Positions 1-6,535 are shown, counted from the first letter of the stretch. The stretch is 7,832 nt of DNA from Pseudomonadota bacterium (GCA_023409795.1 JAEYQX010000051.1:1-7832), one strand, 5' to 3'. The notes: generated from the letters alone by a model not told the origin. Numbers and translations are program-made.

Positions 1-534
1 CCCCTGGGTCGCCTGGAGGCCCAGCCAGCCATCGCCCAGGGTGCCCGTGACGAAGACCAGGTCGCCCGGCCTGGCCCCTGCACGGCTGACACCCGCGCCT
101 GCGGGCACCCAGCCCATCATGGTGGCCGAGAAGCTGGCGGGGCCCGGCGTCCTCACAGTGTCCCCGCCCAGAAGGGCGATGTCGAACTGGGCCTGGTCGC
201 GGCGAAGGCCGTCGGCAAAGGCCTCGCGCTCGGGCCAGCCGCAGCGCTCGGACCAGTGGCAGGCCAGCAGATAGCCGAACGGCTCGGCCCCCTTGGCGGC
301 CAGGTCGGACAGGTTCACCCGCAGCAGCTTCTGCGCGACCGTATCCAGCGGATCATCGGGCAGGAAATGCACGCCCTCGATGATCGCGTCCTTGGTCAGG
401 ACCAGGTCAAAGCCCGGGCGGGACGGAAGCACGGCCACGTCATCGGCCAAACCCCGCGCCCACTCAGGATGGGCCAGCGGCTTCAGGAGCCGCTGGATCG
501 TTTCGAATTCGCCAGCGACGTCAATCGCGGGCAT
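1..534 (-). CDS. thiL: Thiamine-monophosphate kinase, N-terminal part (cut by window edge)
   Basis: ThiL phosphorylates thiamine monophosphate to thiamine diphosphate with ATP, the last step of cofactor synthesis in the cytoplasm. Reading the minus strand from ATG at 534 gives 178 codons with no stop up to base 1; the family is usually about 320-330 residues, so roughly the C-terminal half lies outside. Visible family motifs are the acidic GLADDVAVL stretch (about 28-36), TKDAIIEGVHF (47-57), NLSDLAAKGAEP (74-85), LGGDTVRTPG (122-131) and VTGTLGDGWLGL (162-173). The first four match the Mg/ATP-binding N-terminal domain. The start overlaps the end of nusB by 14 nt; a GTG one codon upstream (537) is an alternative. 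The nusB-thiL order is common in alphaproteobacteria and suggests translational coupling. Confidence 0.93.
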   Translation of the reverse strand, partial: MPAIDVAGEFETIQRLLKPLAHPEWARGLADDVAVLPSRPGFDLVLTKDAIIEGVHFLPDDPLDTVAQKLLRVNLSDLAAKGAEPFGYLLACHWSERCGWPEREAFADGLRRDQAQFDIALLGGDTVRTPGPASFSATMMGWVPAGAGVSRAGARPGDLVFVTGTLGDGWLGLQATQG

Positions 535-1057
535 CACGCGCCACGCCGTCCAGCGCCGCGTTCACGAACTTGGCCTCGGCCTCGTCGAAGAAGGCCTTGG
601 CCAGCTCGACGTATTCGTCGATGACGATTTCGCGCGGCACGTCCGGCTTGAACTTCAGCTCCCAGGCCCCGCAGCGCAGCAGGGCGCGCAGGGTGGCGTC
701 GAGGCGTTCCAGGCGCCAGTTCGAGGCCAGGCGCGCCTTGACCGCATCGTCGATACCGCGCTGGTCGGCTACAACGCCGTGAACGATGTCCGAGAAATAG
801 TCCTCGTCGGCCTCGGCCAGGGGCGCGCCGTCGATGTCGCCGTCGAAGCGGAAGTTCCGGAACTCGCGGATGACGGTCTCGACGGGGGCACCCGCCAGCT
901 CCATCTGGTAGAGGGCCTGGACCGCAGCGAGGCGCGCCACGGTGCGGGCGCGGCGCTGGCGGGCGGTCAGCTGCGGCTCGGCGCGCGCCTTGTCGGCCTC
1001 GGCCAGCTGGGCCATCACCTCGGCGACGGTGGCCGGTTTGTTGGTCTCTTCGCTCAC
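521..1057 (-). CDS. nusB: Transcription antitermination factor NusB
   Basis: NusB binds the boxA element of rRNA leaders together with ribosomal protein S10 (NusE) and supports processive rRNA transcription. The protein is 178 residues. The NusB fold begins near residue 34 with RRARTVARLAAVQALYQMEL, and later family stretches include LRALLRCGAWEL (about 123-134), IVIDEYVELAKAF (143-155) and KFVNAALDGVAR (163-174). About 33 residues precede the fold, rich in Ala, Glu and Lys; this makes it longer than the roughly 140 residues of E. coli NusB, and I infer the extension is disordered. The start is GTG at 1057-1055, sharing a GTGA overlap with the ribH stop. An ATG at residue 15 is a possible alternative, but the overlap favours the upstream start. 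Being cotranscribed with ribH is the usual arrangement. Confidence 0.95.
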   Translation of the reverse strand: MSEETNKPATVAEVMAQLAEADKARAEPQLTARQRRARTVARLAAVQALYQMELAGAPVETVIREFRNFRFDGDIDGAPLAEADEDYFSDIVHGVVADQRGIDDAVKARLASNWRLERLDATLRALLRCGAWELKFKPDVPREIVIDEYVELAKAFFDEAEAKFVNAALDGVARDARD

Positions 1058-1515
1058 GAGCCCAGCCCCATGGTCAGTCGGTTACGCAGGTTGATCAGGT
1101 CCAGGCAGGCGCGGGCGGCAAAGCCACCCTTGTCCGCCTCGCTCCGCCGGGCGCGGTGCCAGGCCTGGTCCTCATCCTCGGTCGTCAGGATGCCATTGCC
1201 GATGGCAATGCCCTTCAGGCCCAGTTCGGTGATGCCCGCAGCCGACTGGTCGGCCACGATCTCGAAGTGATAGGTCTCGCCACGGATCACGGTGCCCAGC
1301 GCGACATAGCCGTCATAGCGCGGGGCGGTCGGCAGGCGACCAGCGGCCTCGGCCATGGCGATGACGGTCGGGATTTCCAGCGCACCGGGAACAGTGACCA
1401 CGTCATAGTCAACGCCCTGGGCGCGCAGAGCGTCGGTCGCCCCGTCCAGCAGGGCGTCGGCCAGGTCATCATAGAAGCGTGCCTCGACAATGAGGACGCG
1501 GGTGGGTTGGTTCAG
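1054..1515 (-). CDS. ribH: 6,7-dimethyl-8-ribityllumazine synthase, apparently with a CTG (or ATC) start
   Basis: RibH condenses 5-amino-6-ribitylamino-uracil with 3,4-dihydroxy-2-butanone 4-phosphate to give lumazine, the penultimate riboflavin step. The reading frame contains RVLIVEARFYDD, VVTVPGALEIP, VALGTVIRGETYHFEIV with the likely catalytic His at about residue 83, and GNGILTTEDEDQAWHRA; this matches the whole family length (153 residues from 1515; usual about 150-160). From the upstream in-frame stop (1572-1570) to the GTG at 1401 there is no ATG, GTG or TTG. Starting at 1401 would remove the first 38 residues, including the conserved first strand. I therefore place the start at CTG 1515-1513, which forms a CTGA overlap with the ribB stop; ATC at 1518-1516 is the alternative. 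A GGAG at 1529-1526 lies 10 nt before CTG and 7 nt before ATC. Function is near certain; the start codon is inferred. Confidence 0.9.
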   Translation of the reverse strand: MNQPTRVLIVEARFYDDLADALLDGATDALRAQGVDYDVVTVPGALEIPTVIAMAEAAGRLPTAPRYDGYVALGTVIRGETYHFEIVADQSAAGITELGLKGIAIGNGILTTEDEDQAWHRARRSEADKGGFAARACLDLINLRNRLTMGLGS

Positions 1516-2645
1516 GATTGGTCTTCTCCGTCCATATCGCGCCAGCCCACGATGCGCAGGCCATAGCCTTCAAGCGCCGTCGGATTGGGCCGCGTCGAAC
1601 TCATGATGATCATGTCGCGCACGCCAAGATCCAGCAGGATCTGGGCACCCACGCCATAGTTCTTGATCGCGCGATCGACCGCTGCGGGCTTGTCGCCCCG
1701 GCCCAGCCGGTCAGCCAGGCCATGCATGCCCGGATCGCGCAGGAAGACGATGACGCCGGGGCCGTCGTGGGCCGTCAGGGTCTTCATCGCCTTGGGGATA
1801 TAGTCCTGGCGGGCCTCGACATGGCCCAGCAGGTCCGCCGCGAAGTCGATCTGGTGCATACGGACCAGGATCGGCCTGGAGGGGTCGATGTCACCGCGCA
1901 CCAGGGCGATGTGCTCGGCCCCCTCGATGGTGTTGCGATACTGGATCAGCTTGAACGGGCCGCCGTGGACGCTGTCGAACTCGGTTTCCAGCGCGCGCTC
2001 GACATAGCGCTCGGTGCGGCGGCGATAGGCGATCAGGTCGGCGATCGTGCCGATCTTCAGGCCGTGAAGCTGGGCAAAGGAGACCAGGTCCGGCATCCGG
2101 GCCATGGTTCCATCGTCCTTGATGATCTCGCAGATCACGCCGGCGGGGGTCAGGCCGGCCAGGCGCGAGATGTCGACAGCGGCCTCGGTATGGCCGGTGC
2201 GGACCAGGACCCCGCCGTCGCGGGCGACCAGGGGGAAGATGTGACCGGGCGAGACCACATCATCGGCGGTCTTGGTCGGATCGGCGGCGACCTGGACCGT
2301 GCGGGCGCGGTCAGCGGCGGAGATGCCGGTCGTCACGCCTTCCCTGGCCTCGATCGAGACGGTGAAGGCCGTGCCCATGCTCTCGCGGTTTTCGGCCGAC
2401 ATGGGCGGCAGGCGCAGCTGGCGCGCGCGCTCGGCCGTCAGGGCCACGCAGACCAGGCCGCGGGCGTGCTTGATCATGAAGTTGATCTGGTCGGGCGTCG
2501 CGAACTGGGCCGGGATGACAATGTCACCCTCGTTCTCGCGGTCCTCGGCATCGACGAGGATGAAGGGGCGGCCGTTACGCGCGTCCTCGATAATATCCTC
2601 GATCGAGCTGATCGGGCTGTCGTTCATGTTTGCCGCCAACTGCAT
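1512..2645 (-). CDS. ribB: 3,4-dihydroxy-2-butanone 4-phosphate synthase with a degenerate GTP cyclohydrolase II-like domain (RibBX type)
   Basis: The N-terminal half (about 1-212) is RibB, which converts ribulose 5-phosphate to DHBP and formate for lumazine synthesis. It carries the acidic motif DAEDRENEGD (32-41), SPGHIFPL (132-139), RTGHTEAAVD with His152, and Glu173, the expected metal and catalytic positions. The C-terminal half (about 215-377) has the GTP cyclohydrolase II fold signature YGVGAQILLDLGV (330-342) and EGYGLRIVG (359-367). However, the region where active RibA has its three zinc cysteines (VRMHQIDFAADLLGHVEARQ, 261-280) contains no cysteine, and the usual RQEGRGIGL reads RDPGMHGLA. 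I infer no cyclohydrolase activity; this resembles the variant described as RibBX in Proteobacteria. ATG at 2645 overlaps the ribE stop (TAATG) and has AGGAG 8 nt upstream. ATG at residue 7 is a weaker alternative. Confidence 0.93.
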   Translation of the reverse strand: MQLAANMNDSPISSIEDIIEDARNGRPFILVDAEDRENEGDIVIPAQFATPDQINFMIKHARGLVCVALTAERARQLRLPPMSAENRESMGTAFTVSIEAREGVTTGISAADRARTVQVAADPTKTADDVVSPGHIFPLVARDGGVLVRTGHTEAAVDISRLAGLTPAGVICEIIKDDGTMARMPDLVSFAQLHGLKIGTIADLIAYRRRTERYVERALETEFDSVHGGPFKLIQYRNTIEGAEHIALVRGDIDPSRPILVRMHQIDFAADLLGHVEARQDYIPKAMKTLTAHDGPGVIVFLRDPGMHGLADRLGRGDKPAAVDRAIKNYGVGAQILLDLGVRDMIIMSSTRPNPTALEGYGLRIVGWRDMDGEDQS

Positions 2646-3235
2646 TACGCCGTCTCCTGCCAGCGAGCCAGGTAGCGCGCCAGCATGTCGATCTCCAGGT
2701 TCACCTTGTCACCGACCGACAGGGTGCCGAGGGTGGTCGCATCCCACGTATGCGGAATGATGTTCAAGTCGAAGCGGCGGTCTTGCACCCCATTGACCGT
2801 CAAGGAAACCCCATCGACCGTGATTGAGCCCTTTGGCGCGATAAAACGGTGCAAGGGTGGCGGGGCTTCGACCACAATGCGGTGCGAGCCGCCCTCGGGC
2901 GTGATCGAGATTACCTGGCCCAGGCCATCGACGTGGCCCGAGACAATGTGGCCGCCCAGCTCGTCACCCAGCCGGGCCGCCCGCTCCAGGTTGACCAGGG
3001 TGCCCTCGGCCCAGTCGCCCAGCTTCGTCTTGGACAGGGTCTCGTTCGACACCTCGACGGCGAACCAGCCCTCGCCCTTTTCCGTCACCGTAAGGCAGCA
3101 GCCCGCGTGGCTGATCGAGGCCCCCAGGTCGATGGTGGCGGTGTCATAGGCGGTTTCGACCTCGTAGCGGCGATCCCGCTCGGTCTGGCGAACGCTGCGA
3201 ACGCGGCCCTTGTCAGTGACGATTCCGGTGAACAT
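2645..3235 (-). CDS. ribE: Riboflavin synthase (alpha chain)
   Basis: This enzyme dismutates two 6,7-dimethyl-8-ribityllumazine molecules to riboflavin and the pyrimidinedione, the last step of the pathway. The protein is 196 residues, normal for the family, and consists of two similar lumazine-binding barrels. The start was chosen because it gives the diagnostic N-terminus MFTGIV; an upstream GTG at 3265 would add ten unrelated residues. Barrel 1 carries GASISHAGCCLTV (38-50), where Cys47 matches the conserved cysteine, and SNETLSKTKLG (63-73). The linker and second barrel show GGHIVSGHVDG (94-104) and KGSITVDGVSLTVN near 137-150, ending with MLARYLAR. The ribosome-binding GGAG (3245-3242) sits 6 nt from the ATG, directly after a predicted hairpin. 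Its stop overlaps the start of ribB by one base. In E. coli naming this is ribC; in many genomes it is called ribE. Confidence 0.96.
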   Translation of the reverse strand: MFTGIVTDKGRVRSVRQTERDRRYEVETAYDTATIDLGASISHAGCCLTVTEKGEGWFAVEVSNETLSKTKLGDWAEGTLVNLERAARLGDELGGHIVSGHVDGLGQVISITPEGGSHRIVVEAPPPLHRFIAPKGSITVDGVSLTVNGVQDRRFDLNIIPHTWDATTLGTLSVGDKVNLEIDMLARYLARWQETA

Positions 3236-3241
3236 GAAAAG

Positions 3242-3270
3242 CTCCGGCCCCAGGCGCGGGACCAAAAAAA
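3242..3270 (-). promoter_or_regulatory. T7 tract, hairpin and Shine-Dalgarno in the ribE leader
   Basis: In the 101-nt ribD-ribE gap the minus strand shows seven Ts (3270-3264). A hairpin-capable segment follows at once, with arms GGTCCC and GGGGCC (3263-3258 and 3251-3246), six pairs counting one G-U, and a 6-nt loop. GGAG (3245-3242) follows directly, 6 nt before the ribE ATG. Such a hairpin touching the SD could affect ribE translation. The T-tract precedes rather than follows this hairpin, so it is not a standard terminator. The segment is too short and lacks the conserved sequence of an FMN riboswitch. Confidence 0.35.
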
Positions 3271-3310
3271 CAGGGTCTAGAGAGTCTCAAGTGTCTTGGG
3301 TGGGTGAACC

Positions 3311-3325
3311 GGCCGCGCGGGCCGA
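3311..3325 (-). repeat. Short GC inverted repeat just after ribD
   Basis: CGGCC and GGCCG arms flank a CGCGC loop on the minus strand, 12 nt after the ribD stop. It has no following T-tract. It may be a weak pause or mRNA-stability hairpin, or chance in GC-rich DNA. Confidence 0.25.
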
Positions 3326-3336
3326 TCGAAGTCTTC

Positions 3337-3975
3337 TTACGCTCTGACGTAGGATTCCCAAAGATCATCACCCAGTGCCTGCACACCCTGCCGACGGTAC
3401 TTGGGAGCCGCAGCCAGGTTTGCAAGGTCAAGCGCAGCAATACCTGGCCGCCCCTCGTCCCCCAGAAGGATCGGGGCCCGGAACCACTCGATGCGATCCA
3501 CGGCCCCGGCCTGGACAAAGGCAGCGGCGACGCGCCCTCCCCCCTCGATCAGAAGGGAGGCAATCGCGCGCTGGCGCAGGGTATCGAGGACGGCGGCAAT
3601 GGCCGGGCGGCCAAGGGCGTCGGGGGCGACCCGGATCACCTCGGCCTGGCCCACAGGCTTAGGCACGGCCGTGGTCAGGATCAGGCTGTTACCCGTCGCG
3701 ACATGGGCGCTCGCAGGCGTGCGCAGACGGGTGTCGAGGATGACGCGCAGGGGATCCCTGGTGTCCTGGCCCGCCGCCGCTAGCCGCACGTTCAGGCGCG
3801 GATTGTCCGCCAGGACCGTCTCGATGCCGACCAGGATGGCATCATGGGTGGCGCGCAGGACATGGCCCTGCTGGCGTGATTCAGGGCCAGTGATCCACTG
3901 GCTCTCACCCGTTGCGGTGGCGATGCGCCCGTCGAGGGATGTGGCCAGCTTCAGCGTGACGCGCGGGCGCGTCAA
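3337..3975 (-). CDS. ribD: RibD C-terminal reductase domain only: 5-amino-6-(5-phosphoribosylamino)uracil reductase
   Basis: The protein reduces the ribosyl group of the deaminated pyrimidine intermediate with NADPH, the third step of the GTP branch of riboflavin synthesis. It is 212 residues and matches the RibD reductase (DHFR-like) domain from end to end: KLATSLDGRIA (9-19), GESQWITG (23-30), ILVGIETVLADNPRLNVR (47-64), DPLRVILDTRLRTP (74-87) and SLLIEGGGRVAAAF (140-153). Full RibD is about 360 residues with an N-terminal zinc deaminase carrying HAE and PCxxxGRTPPC; neither is present, because nrdR abuts directly. The start is TTG at 3975-3973, sharing TTGA with the nrdR stop. Reductase function is well supported. 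A deaminase must be encoded elsewhere if the pathway is complete. Confidence 0.9.
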   Translation of the reverse strand: MTRPRVTLKLATSLDGRIATATGESQWITGPESRQQGHVLRATHDAILVGIETVLADNPRLNVRLAAAGQDTRDPLRVILDTRLRTPASAHVATGNSLILTTAVPKPVGQAEVIRVAPDALGRPAIAAVLDTLRQRAIASLLIEGGGRVAAAFVQAGAVDRIEWFRAPILLGDEGRPGIAALDLANLAAAPKYRRQGVQALGDDLWESYVRA

Positions 3976-4451
3976 AACCGGTCAGGCCCCGACTTGGCTT
4001 CCTCCAGCCCCTCGTCGCCCAGGAACTTGGCGAAGTCGCTGGTGTGGCGGAAGTCCTTGTAAACCGAGGCGTAGCGGACATAGGCGACCTCATCGACGCC
4101 CTTGAGCGCCTTCATGATGAAGTCCCCGACCACGCTGGACTGGATCTCGGTCTCGCCCAGGCTTTCCAGCTGGCGCACGATGCGGCTGACCAGCTGTTCA
4201 ACCTGCTCGGGCTGGACCGGGCGCTTGCGCAGCGCAATGCCCAGCGAGCGTTCCAGCTTGTCGCGGTCGAAGGGGGTGCGGCGGCCGTTCCGCTTCAGGA
4301 TGACCAGTTCGCGCAGCTGCACCCGCTCAAAGGTCGTGAAGCGCCCGTTGCACTGTGGACAGGACCGACGGCGACGGATGGCCGAGCCGTCGTCCGACGG
4401 CCGGCTGTCCTTCACCTGGGTGTCAGCATTTCCACAGAAGGGGCACTTCAT
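3972..4451 (-). CDS. nrdR: Transcriptional repressor NrdR
   Basis: NrdR is a zinc-finger/ATP-cone repressor that senses ATP/dATP and represses ribonucleotide reductase genes by binding NrdR boxes. The protein is 159 residues, the usual length. Residues 1-43 form the zinc ribbon with Cys3, Cys6, Cys31 and Cys34 in CPFC...CPQC, followed by the conserved RFTTFE (37-42). The ATP-cone spans about 49-139, including LVILKRNGRRTPFDRDKL. Its ATG lies 14 nt after the glyA stop with only a weak purine-rich stretch upstream, so it probably depends on transcription from glyA. Its TGA overlaps the TTG of ribD. The glyA-nrdR-rib order is common in alphaproteobacteria. I see no obvious NrdR box in the gaps of this window, so its targets are presumably elsewhere. 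Confidence 0.97.
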   Translation of the reverse strand: MKCPFCGNADTQVKDSRPSDDGSAIRRRRSCPQCNGRFTTFERVQLRELVILKRNGRRTPFDRDKLERSLGIALRKRPVQPEQVEQLVSRIVRQLESLGETEIQSSVVGDFIMKALKGVDEVAYVRYASVYKDFRHTSDFAKFLGDEGLEEAKSGPDRF

Positions 4452-4465
4452 TCAGGCGCTCGCTC

Positions 4466-5749
<1,284 letters not shown>

Positions 5750-5770
5750 TGTGGGAATCCCGAAGGCTGT

Positions 5771-5788
5771 GGGGCAAGACGGTGCCCC
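5771..5788 (-). repeat. Perfect inverted repeat in the glyA leader
   Basis: On the transcribed strand the arms GGGGCA and TGCCCC pair perfectly (6 bp, 100% complementary) around a 6-nt loop. The element sits 21 nt upstream of the glyA GTG. It could be an RNA hairpin in the leader or an operator near the transcription start. It is not followed by a T-tract, so it is not an intrinsic terminator. A function is not shown by the sequence. Confidence 0.5.
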
Positions 5789-5817
5789 TATCTAGGCCGC
5801 GTTGCCAAACACCACAA
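5789..5817 (-). promoter_or_regulatory. Weak promoter candidate for glyA
   Basis: On the minus strand TTGTGG (5817-5812) and TAGATA (5794-5789) are separated by 17 nt, a sigma70-like spacing. Each hexamer matches the consensus only at three positions or fewer, so this is tentative. It is listed because the 126-nt gap must carry the glyA promoter if the operon starts here, and because the predicted start of transcription would fall in the adjacent inverted repeat. Confidence 0.22.
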
Positions 5818-5824
5818 CATCTAA

Positions 5825-5846
5825 GGGGTGGAGCCGCGCCAACCCC
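5825..5846 (-). terminator. Bulged GC hairpin between the GFA gene and glyA (terminator-like, no T-tract)
   Basis: On the minus strand GGGGT-T-GG pairs with CC-ACCCC with one bulged T, giving seven pairs and a 7-nt loop. It lies about 30 nt after the GFA-family stop codon and before the candidate glyA promoter, where the upstream unit should end. It lacks the following run of Ts needed for a classical intrinsic terminator, so termination is only a possibility. Confidence 0.25.
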
Positions 5847-5875
5847 ATCATGTCGCGCCCTGCCCCGGTTTCGCC

Positions 5876-6277
5876 CTACCAGTTGTTGCGCCCGTCCATG
5901 TCCTTGATCTGGATGGATGAAAGGTCGAAGTCCGGGTCCATCCTCAGGTTGATCGCGCCGATCCGCCCCTCGGGCACGGTGCCCGGCTCATAGCCCGGCC
6001 GGGGGTTGCCATCCGGGTCATAGGCAGACAGCCAGTCCGGCGCGATCCCATGGGTATTGCCGCCGCAGGTCGCGCAGAAGTGGTGATGGTTGACGAGGCT
6101 GGGCGCATAGTCGCCGACGGGCCCGGTCGCCGTCACGGCCAGGTCCTTCGCCGAATAATAGGCCCAGATCGCCCCGGTCCGGTGGCAGAAGGTGCAGTTG
6201 CAGCGCGCCGCCTCGGTCGGGACGTCGGGAACCTCGATGCGGATGGCTCCGCAGTGGCAGGCGATGGAAAACGGCAT
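5876..6277 (-). CDS. GFA-family (DUF636/CENP-V type) zinc-binding protein
   Basis: This is a 133-residue protein of the glutathione-dependent formaldehyde-activating (GFA) family, small two-zinc proteins; most members have no proven substrate. All expected zinc ligands are visible: CHC (Cys7, Cys9), CNCTFC (Cys26, Cys28, Cys31) and FCATCG (Cys68, Cys71). The start at ATG 6277 is preferred over an upstream in-frame one (6316) because AGGAGG lies 5 nt before it (6288-6283), the strongest Shine-Dalgarno in the window, and because the CHCG motif then follows close to the N-terminus. There is no signal peptide or membrane segment, so it is probably cytoplasmic. It lies 63 nt downstream of the small gene behind hemA; that gap carries a 7-bp direct repeat. 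Formaldehyde-glutathione condensation should not be assumed; the family name is historical. Confidence 0.88.
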   Translation of the reverse strand: MPFSIACHCGAIRIEVPDVPTEAARCNCTFCHRTGAIWAYYSAKDLAVTATGPVGDYAPSLVNHHHFCATCGGNTHGIAPDWLSAYDPDGNPRPGYEPGTVPEGRIGAINLRMDPDFDLSSIQIKDMDGRNNW

Positions 6278-6302
6278 CCGTCCCTCCTGTGAGCTTGCAC
6301 GG

Positions 6303-6319
6303 GCACAGGATAGCACAGG
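6303..6319. repeat. Tandem 7-bp direct repeat, 10-bp period, upstream of the GFA gene
   Basis: The heptamer gcacagg occurs at 6303-6309 and again at 6313-6319, exactly 10 bp apart, that is on the same face of the helix. A third GCAC lies at 6297-6300, and 6313-6322 is itself a GCAC-AG-GTGC dyad. The element is 26-42 bp ahead of the GFA start codon, a plausible regulator or promoter position. Chance similarity in GC-rich DNA is possible. Confidence 0.35.
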
Positions 6320-6340
6320 TGCGGGGCGAGGCGGCGGAAA

Positions 6341-6526
6341 TCAGCCCTGGGCCAGGGCGCGCTTCAGCTTGGCAATGGCCACCCGCTCGACCCCGCGCGG
6401 GTCAGTGGCCGGGCCGATGGCGCTGACCTCGCGCCCGGTCGCCACGTGGACGGCCGAGCATTTCAGGTAGGTGCCGTTGCGGGTGAACTCGACGATCACC
6501 TCGCCCAGGCCGGGGTCCGTCACCAT
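6341..6526 (-). CDS. Small conserved-looking hypothetical protein (61 aa, possibly DUF6898)
   Basis: This is a 61-residue protein with a short beta-rich N-terminal half (GEVIVEFTRNGTYLKCSAVH, about 8-27), a central ATGREVSAIGPA (29-40), and a C-terminal helix (about 47-60: ERVAIAKLKRALAQ). It resembles small alphaproteobacterial proteins that I would tentatively place in DUF6898; function is unknown. The ATG at 6526 is 9 nt after the hemA stop, with a purine-rich GAGGG (6534-6530) close by; a GTG at codon 2 is an alternative start. The tight spacing suggests cotranscription with hemA. There is no signal peptide or transmembrane segment. Coding potential is supported by family-like composition and position, not by a recognised catalytic motif. 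Confidence 0.7.
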   Translation of the reverse strand: MVTDPGLGEVIVEFTRNGTYLKCSAVHVATGREVSAIGPATDPRGVERVAIAKLKRALAQG

Positions 6527-6535
6527 GGGCCCTCG

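Noticed and set aside
293..1270. Plus-strand open frame of 325 codons spanning thiL, nusB and ribH
   Set aside because: It crosses three real genes on the other strand, has Arg/Ser-rich shadow composition, and has no recognisable domain.
1518..2675. Long plus-strand open frame (385 codons) antisense to ribB
   Set aside because: It has the same composition artefact; the minus strand encodes clear RibB motifs.
3236..3336. Possible FMN riboswitch upstream of ribE
   Set aside because: The gap is only 101 nt and lacks the conserved RFN sequence blocks and multi-helix layout.
3213..3518. Minus-strand open frame (101 codons) bridging ribD end and ribE start
   Set aside because: It overlaps both genes out of frame, has no family resemblance, and the central part is the structured gap.
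3905..4093. Out-of-frame minus-strand peptide containing RHAEAGH, recalling the HAE motif of the RibD deaminase
   Set aside because: It lies across the nrdR/ribD junction in another frame, lacks PCxxxGRTPPC and any deaminase fold, and is coincidence.
5750..5875. Possible glycine or SAM/SAH-type riboswitch upstream of glyA
   Set aside because: I could not recognise any conserved riboswitch core; only one simple hairpin and one bulged hairpin are visible.
5876..6316. Longer GFA-family frame from an upstream ATG at 6316
   Set aside because: The internal ATG at 6277 has AGGAGG 5 nt ahead and gives a family-typical N-terminus; the extra 13 residues overlap the direct-repeat region.
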